Origin: Raineyella sp044508675
GTDB lineage: Bacteria; Actinomycetota; Actinomycetes; Propionibacteriales; Propionibacteriaceae
NCBI GenBank assembly: GCA_044508675.1
Contig: JBIQHF010000003.1
Span: forward strand, 186,001-250,000
Reading direction: 5' to 3'
DNA length: 64,000 nucleotides
Part shown: one piece after another, positions 8,057 to 15,825 of the stretch
Position numbering within the stretch: position 1 is the stretch's first letter
Layout of the letters: each line of letters starts with the position of its first letter
Translations under genes and position numbers: made by a program
Notes under the pieces: generated by a model
Seen by the model: only the letters and a program-made list of their open reading frames with translations
Database searches by the model: none
What the model was told of the DNA's origin: nothing

Positions 8057-9092
8057 AGCCCTGTGGTCCTTCCCATCGTTTCCCGTCGACCGTGACGACG
8101 GATCGCCTGTCGCCAGATTCCTTGACCGTACCGATCACCGTCCAATTCGAGGGCACCTTCCCGGGCGGGAAGGTGGCAGCCAGCGCGTGGTCCTCGCCCC
8201 CGGTGAGCAGGTAGACGTACGGATCGGTGCCGGTCGCCTGGCCGACGGACAGGATCGCCCCAGGCATGCCGAGGACGGATCGGTGGATGTCGATGTCGAC
8301 GTGCGAACCGGTGGCGATGTGCCCCAGGTCGGCGAGCAGCCCGTCCGAGACGTCGATCATCGCGGTGGCCCCAGCCTCCGCGGCGCGCTGCCCCTCCCCG
8401 TACGGCGGCTCGGGGACCTGCTGGGCCTCGACGACGGACCGTGGCGTACGGAACCCGCGGCTCAGCGCGGCGAGGCCGGCGGCGGCCCACCCGACCCGTC
8501 CGCACAGCGCGACCTGGTCACCGGGACGGGCTCCCGAGCGCAGCACCGGCCCTGCCGCTCCGGTGTCCCCCAGGACGGTCACCGCAATCGTGATGTCGCG
8601 CGCCTTGGTGGTGTCGCCCCCGATCAGCGCCACCCCGGCCCGGGCGCACTCCTCGCGGACGCCCTGGACGAAGTAGCGCAGCCAGGTCACCGACAGCTCC
8701 CCCGGTGCCGAGAAGCCGAGCACCAGGCCGATCGGCCGGGCCCCCATGGCGTTGAGGTCCGAGACGTTGACGGCGACCGCCTTGCGGCCGATGTCCCTCG
8801 CCGAGGACCAGTCGCGTCGGAAGTGGATGCCCTCGACGAGCGTGTCGACGCTGACCAGCGTGCGGCCGCCGCGGCTGGTGATGATCGCCGCGTCGTCGCC
8901 GGGACCGAGCTCAACCTGCTCGTGCGCGGGCAGCCCCTTGGTGATCAGCTCGATCAGTTCGAACTCGCCCAGGTCGGCCAGCGTCTGGTGGGCTCCCGAG
9001 GACTCCTCTTCCGGGCGCGGGCCCGGGTAGGGCCAGGGGGTGTGCCCCGAACTGGCCGGTGGGTTCATCGGAGCCTCCTGGGTCGGTGTCAT
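8040..9092 (-). CDS. thiL: Thiamine-monophosphate kinase ThiL
   Basis: A 350-residue enzyme of the PurM/ThiL fold making thiamine diphosphate from thiamine monophosphate and ATP. Motifs include ELGPGDDAAII, SVDTLVEGIHFRRDW, NVSDLNAMGARP, GGDTTKA and the late DVSDGLLADLGHI. The first about 25 residues are Pro/Ser-rich and not part of the domain. No Shine-Dalgarno sequence precedes the ATG at 9092; TACCGT at 9099-9104 lies six bases upstream, a leaderless arrangement. Divergent from the RAM-domain gene at 9154. Confidence 0.95.
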   Translation of the reverse strand: MTPTQEAPMNPPASSGHTPWPYPGPRPEEESSGAHQTLADLGEFELIELITKGLPAHEQVELGPGDDAAIITSRGGRTLVSVDTLVEGIHFRRDWSSARDIGRKAVAVNVSDLNAMGARPIGLVLGFSAPGELSVTWLRYFVQGVREECARAGVALIGGDTTKARDITIAVTVLGDTGAAGPVLRSGARPGDQVALCGRVGWAAAGLAALSRGFRTPRSVVEAQQVPEPPYGEGQRAAEAGATAMIDVSDGLLADLGHIATGSHVDIDIHRSVLGMPGAILSVGQATGTDPYVYLLTGGEDHALAATFPPGKVPSNWTVIGTVKESGDRRSVVTVDGKRWEGPQGYDHFH

Positions 9093-9153
9093 CTCGACAC
9101 GGTAGCGTGATGCCCACGAGGGGCCCTACCCCGACGCACGAAGGAGACAAGCC

Positions 9154-9399
9154 ATGGGAAGCGCGAACACGGTCGAGGCGTACGTGCTGGTCCAGACCGA
9201 GGTGGGCCGCAGCGAGGAGGTCACCGAGGCCATCCGGAGCATTTCCGGTGTTTCCGAGGCGAACGGTGTGACCGGGCCCTACGACGTCATCGTCCGGGCG
9301 GGCGCCGAGAGCATGCTCGCCCTGGGTCGACTGGTGAAGGCGATCCAGTCGGTGGACGGGATCACCCGTACGGTGACCTGCCCGGTCATCTCCGAATGA
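9154..9399 (+). CDS. Stand-alone AsnC/Lrp ligand-binding (RAM) domain protein
   Basis: An 81-residue protein consisting only of the alpha-beta RAM domain of Lrp/AsnC regulators (VEAYVLVQTEVGRSEEV, GVTGPYDVIVRAGAESM, GITRTVTCPVI). The helix-turn-helix is absent, so it cannot bind DNA in the usual way; such proteins are thought to assemble into rings that bind amino acids. AAGGAG eight bases before the ATG supports the start. Its stop overlaps the next gene's ATG (ATGA), indicating coupled translation with the DUF3515 lipoprotein. This pair near thiL and ddl is a common actinobacterial arrangement. Confidence 0.85.
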   Translation: MGSANTVEAYVLVQTEVGRSEEVTEAIRSISGVSEANGVTGPYDVIVRAGAESMLALGRLVKAIQSVDGITRTVTCPVISE

Positions 9400-9869
9400 A
9401 GCGGCGGCACCTGTCCGGGCCGGTCGGCGCCGCCCTCGTCCTGGTGGCCGGTGGCAGTGTGCTCGCGGGCTGTGCCGGGCCGGTCGAGCTCGCCGATCCG
9501 CCGGTCGACCAGCCCACCCGCAGCATCTGCGAGGCGGTGGTCGCCGCGAGCCCCGAGACCGTGCTGGGCTCGCCTCGGCGGGACACGACCGGCACGCTCG
9601 CGACGGCCTGGGGAAATCCCCCGATCACGCTGGCCTGCGGCATCCCGCAGCCCGAAGGGCTGACCCCGACCAGCCAGTGCCTGGAGGTCGACGGGGTCGG
9701 ATGGTGGCCCCAGGACGGGACGACCGGGCAACTGTTCACCACGATCGGCCGGGCGACGCACGTCCAGGTCGGTGTTCCCCACAGCTACGGCAACACCAGC
9801 GATGTGCTGGCCGAGTTGTCCCCGGTCGTTGCGGAGCACGACCCGCAGGTCTTCGCCTGCGCGGGGTGA
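9396..9869 (+). CDS. DUF3515 family lipoprotein
   Basis: A 157-residue secreted protein. Residues 1-25 form a lipoprotein signal peptide with lipobox VLAGC, so the mature protein starts at Cys25 and is anchored to the outer face of the membrane. The remainder resembles the DUF3515 family (RSICEAVVAASPETVLG, ACGIPQPEGLTPTSQCLEV), whose function is unknown; the cysteine pairs may form disulfides. Translationally coupled to the RAM-domain gene and convergent with ddl. Confidence 0.8.
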   Translation: MKRRHLSGPVGAALVLVAGGSVLAGCAGPVELADPPVDQPTRSICEAVVAASPETVLGSPRRDTTGTLATAWGNPPITLACGIPQPEGLTPTSQCLEVDGVGWWPQDGTTGQLFTTIGRATHVQVGVPHSYGNTSDVLAELSPVVAEHDPQVFACAG

Positions 9870-9871
9870 TC

Positions 9872-9899
9872 GCGCCGGCGCGCGGGTGCGCGCCGGTGC
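9872..9899. terminator. Bidirectional terminator between the DUF3515 gene and ddl
   Basis: Nine perfectly paired bases CCGGCGCGC / GCGCGCCGG around the loop GGGT, extended by three further pairs. It lies exactly between two convergent genes. No U-tract. Confidence 0.55.
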
Positions 9900-9902
9900 T
9901 GG

Positions 9903-11021
9903 TCAGCGCAGCCCGATCGGGCGGTTCAGTGCCAGGTCGATCAGCCAGGCGATGAGGTCGGGGTAGGGCACTCCGGCGGCGGCCCAGACCTGGGGAAACA
10001 TCGAGTAGCGGGTGAAGCCGGGCATGGTGTTGAGCTCGTTGACCAGGACCTGGTTGTCCTGGGTCAGGAAGCAGTCGACGCGGGCCAGGCCCTCGCAGTC
10101 GAAGGCCTCGAACACCCGGGTGGAGACGGCCCTGACCTCCTCGGCGACGGCCGGGTCGAGATCGGCCGGCACGTGCAGGCTGACCTGCTCCTCGGGAAGG
10201 TACTTGGCGTCGAAGTCGTAGAAGCCCGACTCGGTGTGCATCTCGATCTCGGCCACGACCGAGGCCTTCGGCCGGCCGCCGGCAGGATCCTGCAGGATGC
10301 CGCACTCGATCTCGCGGGCATTCTCGATGCCCTGCTCGACGATGACCTTCGGGTCCCATTTCCGGGCCTCGCAGATGGCGTCCTGCAGCCCGGACCGGTC
10401 CTGCACCTTGGTGATGCCGACACTGGATCCGCCGCGGGCAGGCTTGACGTAGACCGGGTAGGTGAGCGCATCGACCGCGTCGAGGCAGCCCTCCGGATCA
10501 GTGGCCCACTGGGCGGGCTGGATCGCCACCCAGGGGCCGACCGGCAGGCCGCTGAGCTCCATCAGCTGCTTCATCCGGATCTTGTCCATGGCGACGGCGC
10601 TGGCGGTGACCCCGGACCCCACGTAGCGGACGCCGAAGATCTCGAACAGGCCCTGGATCGTGCCGTCCTCGCCCATCGGGCCGTGCAACAGGGCGAAGGC
10701 GACGTCGATCGGCCGCACGTCCACCAGGTTGTCCCCCGACAGCGTCCCGATCCGGGTGCCCCGGTCGGTCCGCGACAGCACCGCGTCGGGCCGGTCCTCC
10801 GGGACCTGCGGCAGCTTGCCGTCCTCGGTCCGCATCTCCAGCAGCTCCTCGGCCGACACCTGGACCCAACGCCCGGACCGGGTGATGCCGACCGGGACGA
10901 TGTCGAAGCGTTCCTTGTCGATCGCGGACACCACCCCTGCGGCGGTGAGACACGAGACCCCGTGCTCGGAGCTGTCACCACCGAAGACGACAGCGACGCG
11001 CGGACGAGGGGATGCGGACAT
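9903..11021 (-). CDS. ddl: D-alanine--D-alanine ligase
   Basis: A 372-residue ATP-grasp enzyme producing D-Ala-D-Ala for peptidoglycan. The N-terminal VAVVFGGDSSEHGVSCLTA, the VKPARGGSSVGITKV nucleotide loop and the C-terminal RVDCFLTQDNQVLVNELNTMPGFT metal and ligand loop are clear. The ATG at 11021 has GGAGG four bases upstream. In actinobacteria ddl commonly follows gpsA, as here, where both are on the minus strand with 93 bases between them. Confidence 0.96.
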   Translation of the reverse strand: MSASPRPRVAVVFGGDSSEHGVSCLTAAGVVSAIDKERFDIVPVGITRSGRWVQVSAEELLEMRTEDGKLPQVPEDRPDAVLSRTDRGTRIGTLSGDNLVDVRPIDVAFALLHGPMGEDGTIQGLFEIFGVRYVGSGVTASAVAMDKIRMKQLMELSGLPVGPWVAIQPAQWATDPEGCLDAVDALTYPVYVKPARGGSSVGITKVQDRSGLQDAICEARKWDPKVIVEQGIENAREIECGILQDPAGGRPKASVVAEIEMHTESGFYDFDAKYLPEEQVSLHVPADLDPAVAEEVRAVSTRVFEAFDCEGLARVDCFLTQDNQVLVNELNTMPGFTRYSMFPQVWAAAGVPYPDLIAWLIDLALNRPIGLR

Positions 11022-11114
11022 GGGACCTCCTGGTGAGATGGCGATCTCACATTACAACTGCTCGAGCGGCGCGTCGGACAGTTGTGTCGAAGACCCGACC
11101 ATCTGCTCCCGGGG

Positions 11115-12122
11115 TCAGCGCTCGGGTTTCGGCTCGCGCACCATCAGGATCGGCACCATCGCGGCCGGCGTCGTACGCCCCTCAAGCACCGCCACCACCC
11201 CGTCGACGATCGGCATGTCCACGCCGTGGCGGCGGGCGAGGTCCCGGACCGCGAAACTGGTCTCCACCCCTTCGGCGACGCCGGCACTCTCCGCAACGGC
11301 CTGCGCCACCGTCAGGCCGCGACCGAGCCGCTCCCCGAAGGAGCGGTTGCGGGACAACGGCGAAGCACAGGTGGCGACCAGGTCGCCCAGACCGGCCAAT
11401 CCGGCGAAGGTCGTGGCCCGGCCCCCCATCGCCTCCCCGAGTGCAGCCATCTGGTGCAGACCCCGGGTGATCAGTGAGGCCAGGGCGTTGTGGCCGTACC
11501 CCAGCCCCGCCCCCATCCCGACGGCCAGGGCGATGACATTCTTGGCCGCGCCGGCCAGTTCGGCCCCGATGACGTCATCGATCGTGTACGTACGGAAGGT
11601 CGGGGTCAGGCAGATCTGCTGCAGTCGGTGCCCCACGGCCTCGTCGTGGGCGGCGATCACCGACAGGGAGGGCTGGCGCTCGGCGATCTCGCGGGCCAGG
11701 TTCGGGCCGGAGAGCACCGCGATCCGCCCCCGGTCGACACCTCCGGCCTGGGCTATGACCTCGCTGATCCGCAGGCCCGTGCCGGTCTCGATGCCCTTCA
11801 CCAGGCTCAGCACCGGTGCCAGGCTGTCGCGCCACACCGGCAGGCCGGCCAGCCGGAGCAGGTAGCCCCGCACCTGCTGGGCGGGGACGGCCAGCACGAT
11901 CAGGTCCGCGCCGGCCAGGGCGGGAACCGGGTCGATGGTGGCCCCCACCCGCTCCCCCAGGTCGATCCCGGACAGGTAGTCGGGGTTGCGGTGCTCGTCG
12001 TTGATCGCTGCGGCGACCCCGGGACGCCGCGCCACGATCGTGACCCGGTGTCCGGCGTCGGCAAGGACCAGGGCGAAGGCGGTCGCCCAGTTCCCCGCCC
12101 CGAGGATGCAGCATTGAGCCAT
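11115..12122 (-). CDS. gpsA: Glycerol-3-phosphate dehydrogenase [NAD(P)+]
   Basis: A 335-residue cytosolic dehydrogenase reducing dihydroxyacetone phosphate to sn-glycerol 3-phosphate for phospholipid synthesis. The Rossmann motif is CILGAGNWATAFALVLADAGH; the substrate-domain motif GAELAGAAKNVIALAVGMGAG contains the catalytic lysine. Length is usual. TAGGCT at 12129-12134 ends six bases before the ATG and no Shine-Dalgarno sequence is present, suggesting leaderless initiation. Confidence 0.95.
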   Translation of the reverse strand: MAQCCILGAGNWATAFALVLADAGHRVTIVARRPGVAAAINDEHRNPDYLSGIDLGERVGATIDPVPALAGADLIVLAVPAQQVRGYLLRLAGLPVWRDSLAPVLSLVKGIETGTGLRISEVIAQAGGVDRGRIAVLSGPNLAREIAERQPSLSVIAAHDEAVGHRLQQICLTPTFRTYTIDDVIGAELAGAAKNVIALAVGMGAGLGYGHNALASLITRGLHQMAALGEAMGGRATTFAGLAGLGDLVATCASPLSRNRSFGERLGRGLTVAQAVAESAGVAEGVETSFAVRDLARRHGVDMPIVDGVVAVLEGRTTPAAMVPILMVREPKPER

Positions 12123-12239
12123 CCGGCCAGCCTATCGGCCCGACCTGTCCGGACCCCAGCAGATCGCGGTCCCCGGTTCCTGGACCGAGGGTTCGCTGTC
12201 GGTTGGCGCCGGCTGCCACCGTATGCCAGCATCCGGACC

Positions 12240-12797
12240 ATGACCGACGCCACCGCCCCCGAGCACCTGCTGCTGCCTCCCGACCCGGACGACGCCCCGG
12301 GATGGCGCGAGTGGCCGATGCCGGCCCGGCGCCGGGTGGCCCTGTGCGCGCTGTTGGACCGGATCGACGAACTGGCGGCCAGCGGGGCCGCGGTGCACGT
12401 CGTCGTCGATGCCGGCACCGCCCCCCTGTGGCCGGGTCTGGGCTCTGCGCTCCGGTCGTACGAGGCCGCCGCAGACGTCCGCCCGCCGGGCGAGGGGGAC
12501 GACGCCGAGCAGGTGGCCATGCCGGCCGACGCGGACCGGGCCCGGCGCGGTCCCCACGGGGCCGCCATGCTCGGACCGGTGGGCACCTCGGTGCGCCACC
12601 TGGCGCTGACCATTGCCGGTACTGCCGGATCGGCACCCGCCGATGGGCCGTGGCAGGTCGTGACGGATGAGGGCTGGCGCAGCACGCTGCCCCGCGAGGC
12701 GTTGCTGGACCCGCTGCGCAACCTGCGTCCCGGCCAACGGCTGCAGGCGATGGTCGGCGCCGGCCCGGATCGGCGGGTGGTCAGCGCCTGGCACTGA
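12240..12797 (+). CDS. Hypothetical protein, 185 aa
   Basis: I do not recognise this protein. It has 185 residues, an acidic Pro/Asp-rich head (LLPPDPDDAPGWREWPMPARRR), a helix-forming centre and no membrane segment or signal peptide. The codon pattern (G or C at third positions) is typical of real genes here, and it fills the space between gpsA and leuD on the opposite strand. The ATG at 12240 gives a start with no clear Shine-Dalgarno sequence. Confidence 0.6.
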   Translation: MTDATAPEHLLLPPDPDDAPGWREWPMPARRRVALCALLDRIDELAASGAAVHVVVDAGTAPLWPGLGSALRSYEAAADVRPPGEGDDAEQVAMPADADRARRGPHGAAMLGPVGTSVRHLALTIAGTAGSAPADGPWQVVTDEGWRSTLPREALLDPLRNLRPGQRLQAMVGAGPDRRVVSAWH

Positions 12798-12813
12798 CCG
12801 GGCCCGAAGGCCG

Positions 12814-12847
12814 AACGGCGGGTACCCCCCGAGGGACACCCGCCGTT
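12814..12847. terminator. Bidirectional terminator between the 185-aa gene and leuD
   Basis: Perfect ten-base arms AACGGCGGGT / ACCCGCCGTT flank a 14-base loop, between convergent genes. The U-tract is missing. Confidence 0.5.
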
Positions 12848-12880
12848 GGCGATCCCGGGCCTGGCCCGGTGGTGCGGTGA

Positions 12881-13486
12881 TCAGTCCTGCGTACGCAGCG
12901 GCAGGGTGGTGACCTTCCAGCTGGGACGCTTCGCCTCGTACGCGGCGATCTCGTCCTCGTGGGTGAGGGTGACGCCGATGTCGTCCAGACCGTTCATCAG
13001 CCGGTACTGGGTGTAGTCGTCGACGTCGAACGAGGCTGTGATGTCGCCGGCGGTGATCTTCTTCTCGGCCAGGTCGACGGTCACCTGCAGGGTCGGGTCG
13101 GCCTCGGTGGCGTCCCACAGCCGGTCGACGACGTCCTGCGGCACGACGGCGACGAGCAGGCCGGACTTGCCGGCGTTGTTGCGGAAGATGTCACCGAAGC
13201 GGGAGCCGATGATGACCTTGAAGCCGTAGTTCTGCAGCGCCCAGACGGCGTGCTCACGCGAGGATCCGGTGCCGAACTCCGGGCCGGGGACCAGGATGGT
13301 GGCGCCCTGGTACTCCGACTTGTTCAGGATGAACTCCGGGTCCTGGCGCCAGGCCGCGAACAGGCCGTCCTCGAAGCCGGTCTTGGTGATGCGCTTCAGG
13401 TAGACCGCCGGGATGATCTGGTCGGTGTCGACGTTGCTGCGACGCAGCGGGACGGCCGTGCCGGTGTGCTGGATGAACTTCTCCAT
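12881..13486 (-). CDS. leuD: 3-isopropylmalate dehydratase, small subunit
   Basis: A 201-residue subunit that, with LeuC, isomerises 2-isopropylmalate to 3-isopropylmalate in leucine synthesis; in citramalate-pathway organisms the same enzyme also handles citramalate. Motifs: RSNVDTDQIIPAVYLKRI and the EFGTGSSREHAVWAL swivelling-domain loop. It starts 11 bases after leuC and has GAGGAG upstream, so leuC and leuD form one operon. Confidence 0.96.
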   Translation of the reverse strand: MEKFIQHTGTAVPLRRSNVDTDQIIPAVYLKRITKTGFEDGLFAAWRQDPEFILNKSEYQGATILVPGPEFGTGSSREHAVWALQNYGFKVIIGSRFGDIFRNNAGKSGLLVAVVPQDVVDRLWDATEADPTLQVTVDLAEKKITAGDITASFDVDDYTQYRLMNGLDDIGVTLTHEDEIAAYEAKRPSWKVTTLPLRTQD

Positions 13487-13497
13487 GTCGGTGCTCC

Positions 13498-14925
13498 TCA
13501 GGCGTTCTGGGCGACGGACTCGGTGTCCATCAGGTCGGCAGGGCTGGCCAGGTGACCGGCGACGGCGGTGGCGGCCGCAACGGCAGGCGAGACCAGGTGC
13601 GTACGGCCGCCCTTGCCCTGGCGACCCTCGAAGTTGCGGTTCGAGGTCGAGGCCGAGCGCTCACCAGGCTTGAGCTGGTCCGGGTTCATGCCCAGGCACA
13701 TCGAACAGCCGGCGAAGCGCCAGTCGGCACCCGCCGCGGTGAAGATCTTGTCCAGGCCCTCGTCCATCGCCTGCTGGCGCACCCGCTGGGAGCCGGGGAC
13801 GATGAGCATCCGTACGCCGTCGGCGACCTTGCGGCCCTCGACGATGGAGGCAGCCAGGCGCAGGTCCTCGATCCGGCCGTTGGTGCACGAGCCGACGAAG
13901 ACCGTGTCGACCGGGATGTCCTTCATCGGGGTGCCGGCGGTCAGGCCCATGTACTCCAGCGCCTTCTCGGCAGCCGTCCGGTCCACCGGGTCGGAGAAGT
14001 CCGCCGGCGACGGGACCGAGGCGCTCAGCGGCACCCCCTGGCCCGGGTTGGTGCCCCAGGTCACGTACGGGCTCAGCTGGGTGGCGTCGATGTCGATCTC
14101 GACGTCGAAAGTGGCATCGTCGTCGGTGCGCAGCGTCTTCCAGTACGCCAGCGCGGCATCCCAGTCGGCACCCTGCGGGGCGTACGGGCGGTCCTTCAGG
14201 TAGGCGAAGGTCTTCTCGTCGGGAGCGACCATGCCGGCCTTGGCGCCCCACTCGATCGACATGTTGCAGATCGTCATGCGGCCCTCCATGGAGAGCGCCT
14301 CGATGGTGCTGCCGCGGTACTCGACGATGTGGCCCTGGCCACCGCCGGTGCCGACCCTGGCGATGATCGCCAGGATGACGTCCTTGGCGGTGACGCCCTC
14401 GGGCAGCTCGCCGTTGACGTTGACCGCCATGGTCTTCAGCTTGGACTGCTGCAGGGTCTGGGTGGCGAAGACGTGCTCGACCTCGGAGGTGCCGATACCG
14501 AAGGCGATCGCGCCGAACGCGCCATGGGTGGCGGTGTGCGAGTCACCGCAGACGATGGTCATGCCGGGCTGGGTGATGCCCAGCTGCGGGCCGATGATGT
14601 GCACCACGCCCTGGTCGATGTCGCCCAGCGAGTGGATCGGCAGGCCGAACTCCTTCGCGTTGGCGCGCACGGTGTCCAGCTGCAGCTTGGAGACCGGGTC
14701 GGCGATCGGCGCGAAGATGTCGTCGGTCGGGGTGTTGTGGTCCTCGGTGATCATGGTCAGCTCGGGGCGGCGTACGCGACGGCCGGCCTGGCGCAGGCCG
14801 TCGAACGCCTGCGGGCTGGTGACCTCGTGGGCCAGCTGAAGGTCGATGTAGAGCAGATCGGGTTCCCCGTCCGCGGAGCGGACCACGTGGTCCTGCCAGA
14901 CCTTCTCACTGAGGGTCTTGCCCAT
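13498..14925 (-). CDS. leuC: 3-isopropylmalate dehydratase, large subunit
   Basis: A 475-residue aconitase-family subunit carrying the [4Fe-4S] cluster. Cluster cysteines are in FVGSCTNGRIEDL and in AGCSMCLGMNPD; HTATHGAFGAIAFGIGTSEVEHV is the substrate-site signature. The ATG at 14925 (MGKTLSEKVW) is preferred over in-frame codons upstream because GGAGG lies eight bases before it. The gene is divergent from an IclR-family regulator, and two candidate operators lie between them. Confidence 0.96.
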   Translation of the reverse strand: MGKTLSEKVWQDHVVRSADGEPDLLYIDLQLAHEVTSPQAFDGLRQAGRRVRRPELTMITEDHNTPTDDIFAPIADPVSKLQLDTVRANAKEFGLPIHSLGDIDQGVVHIIGPQLGITQPGMTIVCGDSHTATHGAFGAIAFGIGTSEVEHVFATQTLQQSKLKTMAVNVNGELPEGVTAKDVILAIIARVGTGGGQGHIVEYRGSTIEALSMEGRMTICNMSIEWGAKAGMVAPDEKTFAYLKDRPYAPQGADWDAALAYWKTLRTDDDATFDVEIDIDATQLSPYVTWGTNPGQGVPLSASVPSPADFSDPVDRTAAEKALEYMGLTAGTPMKDIPVDTVFVGSCTNGRIEDLRLAASIVEGRKVADGVRMLIVPGSQRVRQQAMDEGLDKIFTAAGADWRFAGCSMCLGMNPDQLKPGERSASTSNRNFEGRQGKGGRTHLVSPAVAAATAVAGHLASPADLMDTESVAQNA

Positions 14926-14958
14926 AGGAATGTCCTCCATCAGGTTCAACGAGGACCT

Positions 14959-14996
14959 GTCTCACAGTATGATACGACGGTCCCACTTGGTGAGAC
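14959..14996. promoter_or_regulatory. Tandem operator sites between leuC and the IclR regulator
   Basis: Two imperfect palindromes of the same 7-3-7 design lie here. Site A, 14980-14996, is GTCCCAC-TTG-GTGAGAC (one mismatched pair). Site B, 14959-14975, is GTCTCAC-AGT-ATGATAC (two mismatches). Their centres are 21 bases apart, two helical turns. The outer arms also form a perfect GTCTCAC/GTGAGAC repeat. The core of site A recurs unchanged upstream of cimA. By position these are probably binding sites for the adjacent regulator. Confidence 0.65.
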
Positions 14997-15074
14997 CTAT
15001 CCTAGCCCCCTTCGGCGAAAACACACAGCAGAAAGCGACTTGCGTTTCATATCGCGAGATTGCAATATCAACAT

Positions 15075-15800
15075 ATGGATAACGGAAGCGGTGTCGGCGT
15101 ACTCGACAAGGCAGCCCTCGTGCTCGGAGCCCTGGAGACCGGCCCTACCACTCTGGCAGGTCTTGTCCAGAGTACGGGATTGGCCCGCCCGACGGCGCAC
15201 CGGTTGGCCGTCGCCCTGGAACACCACCGTCTTGTCGCGCGCGACCTGCAGGGCCGTTTCGTCCTGGGCCCGCGGCTGGGTGAGCTCGCCGCCGCGGCCG
15301 GCGAGGACCGCCTCGTCGCCACCGCCGGCCCGGTGCTGTCGCGGCTGCGCGACATCACCGGCGAGTCGGCCCAGCTGTTCCGCCGCCAGGGCGACGTCAG
15401 GATCTGCGTGGCCGCCGCCGAGCGCTCCTCCGGGTTGCGTGACACCGTCCCGGTCGGCAGCCAGCTGACCATGGCCGCCGGTTCGGCCGCCCAGGTGCTG
15501 CTGGCCTGGGAGGACCCGGAACGGATGCAGCGCGGACTGGAGAATGCCGGGTTCAACGCGGTCTCGCTCACCGCGGTCCGGCGCCACGGCTGGGCCGAGT
15601 CGGTCGGCGAACGGGAGCCCGGCGTGGCGTCGGTCTCCGCCCCGGTCCGCTCCCCTTCCGGCAAGGTGATCGCCGCGGTCAGCGTGTCCGGTCCGATCGA
15701 GCGTCTCAGCCGCCAGCCGGGCCGCCTGCACGCCCCGGCCGTGATGGCCGCCGCGGATCGGCTCAGCGAGGTGCTGCGCCGGTCCGGCCAGGAGTCCTGA
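15075..15800 (+). CDS. IclR-family regulator of leucine genes (NdgR/LtbR-like)
   Basis: A 241-residue regulator: N-terminal winged helix (residues 10-75, with TTLAGLVQSTGLARPTAHRL) and a C-terminal IclR effector domain ending SAPVRSPSGKVIAAVSVSGP. In actinobacteria an IclR-type protein divergent from leuCD (NdgR in Streptomyces, LtbR in Corynebacterium) controls leucine and related genes. The ATG at 15075 is used; an in-frame TTG at 15060 would add five residues. Position and similarity make it the likely binder of the palindromes at 14959-14996, 36890-36906 and perhaps 38076-38092. Confidence 0.88.
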   Translation: MDNGSGVGVLDKAALVLGALETGPTTLAGLVQSTGLARPTAHRLAVALEHHRLVARDLQGRFVLGPRLGELAAAAGEDRLVATAGPVLSRLRDITGESAQLFRRQGDVRICVAAAERSSGLRDTVPVGSQLTMAAGSAAQVLLAWEDPERMQRGLENAGFNAVSLTAVRRHGWAESVGEREPGVASVSAPVRSPSGKVIAAVSVSGPIERLSRQPGRLHAPAVMAAADRLSEVLRRSGQES

Positions 15801-15825
15801 GACCGGGTCACCGGTCCCGGGTCGG

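Noticed and set aside
9093..9153. TPP riboswitch upstream of thiL-thiD
   Set aside because: Only 61 bases separate thiL from the divergent gene, too few for the aptamer, and the start appears leaderless.
13552..15468. Long plus-strand frame of 638 codons opposite leuC
   Set aside because: Antisense shadow of leuC; composition is repetitive and it runs across the leuC promoter into the IclR gene in another frame.
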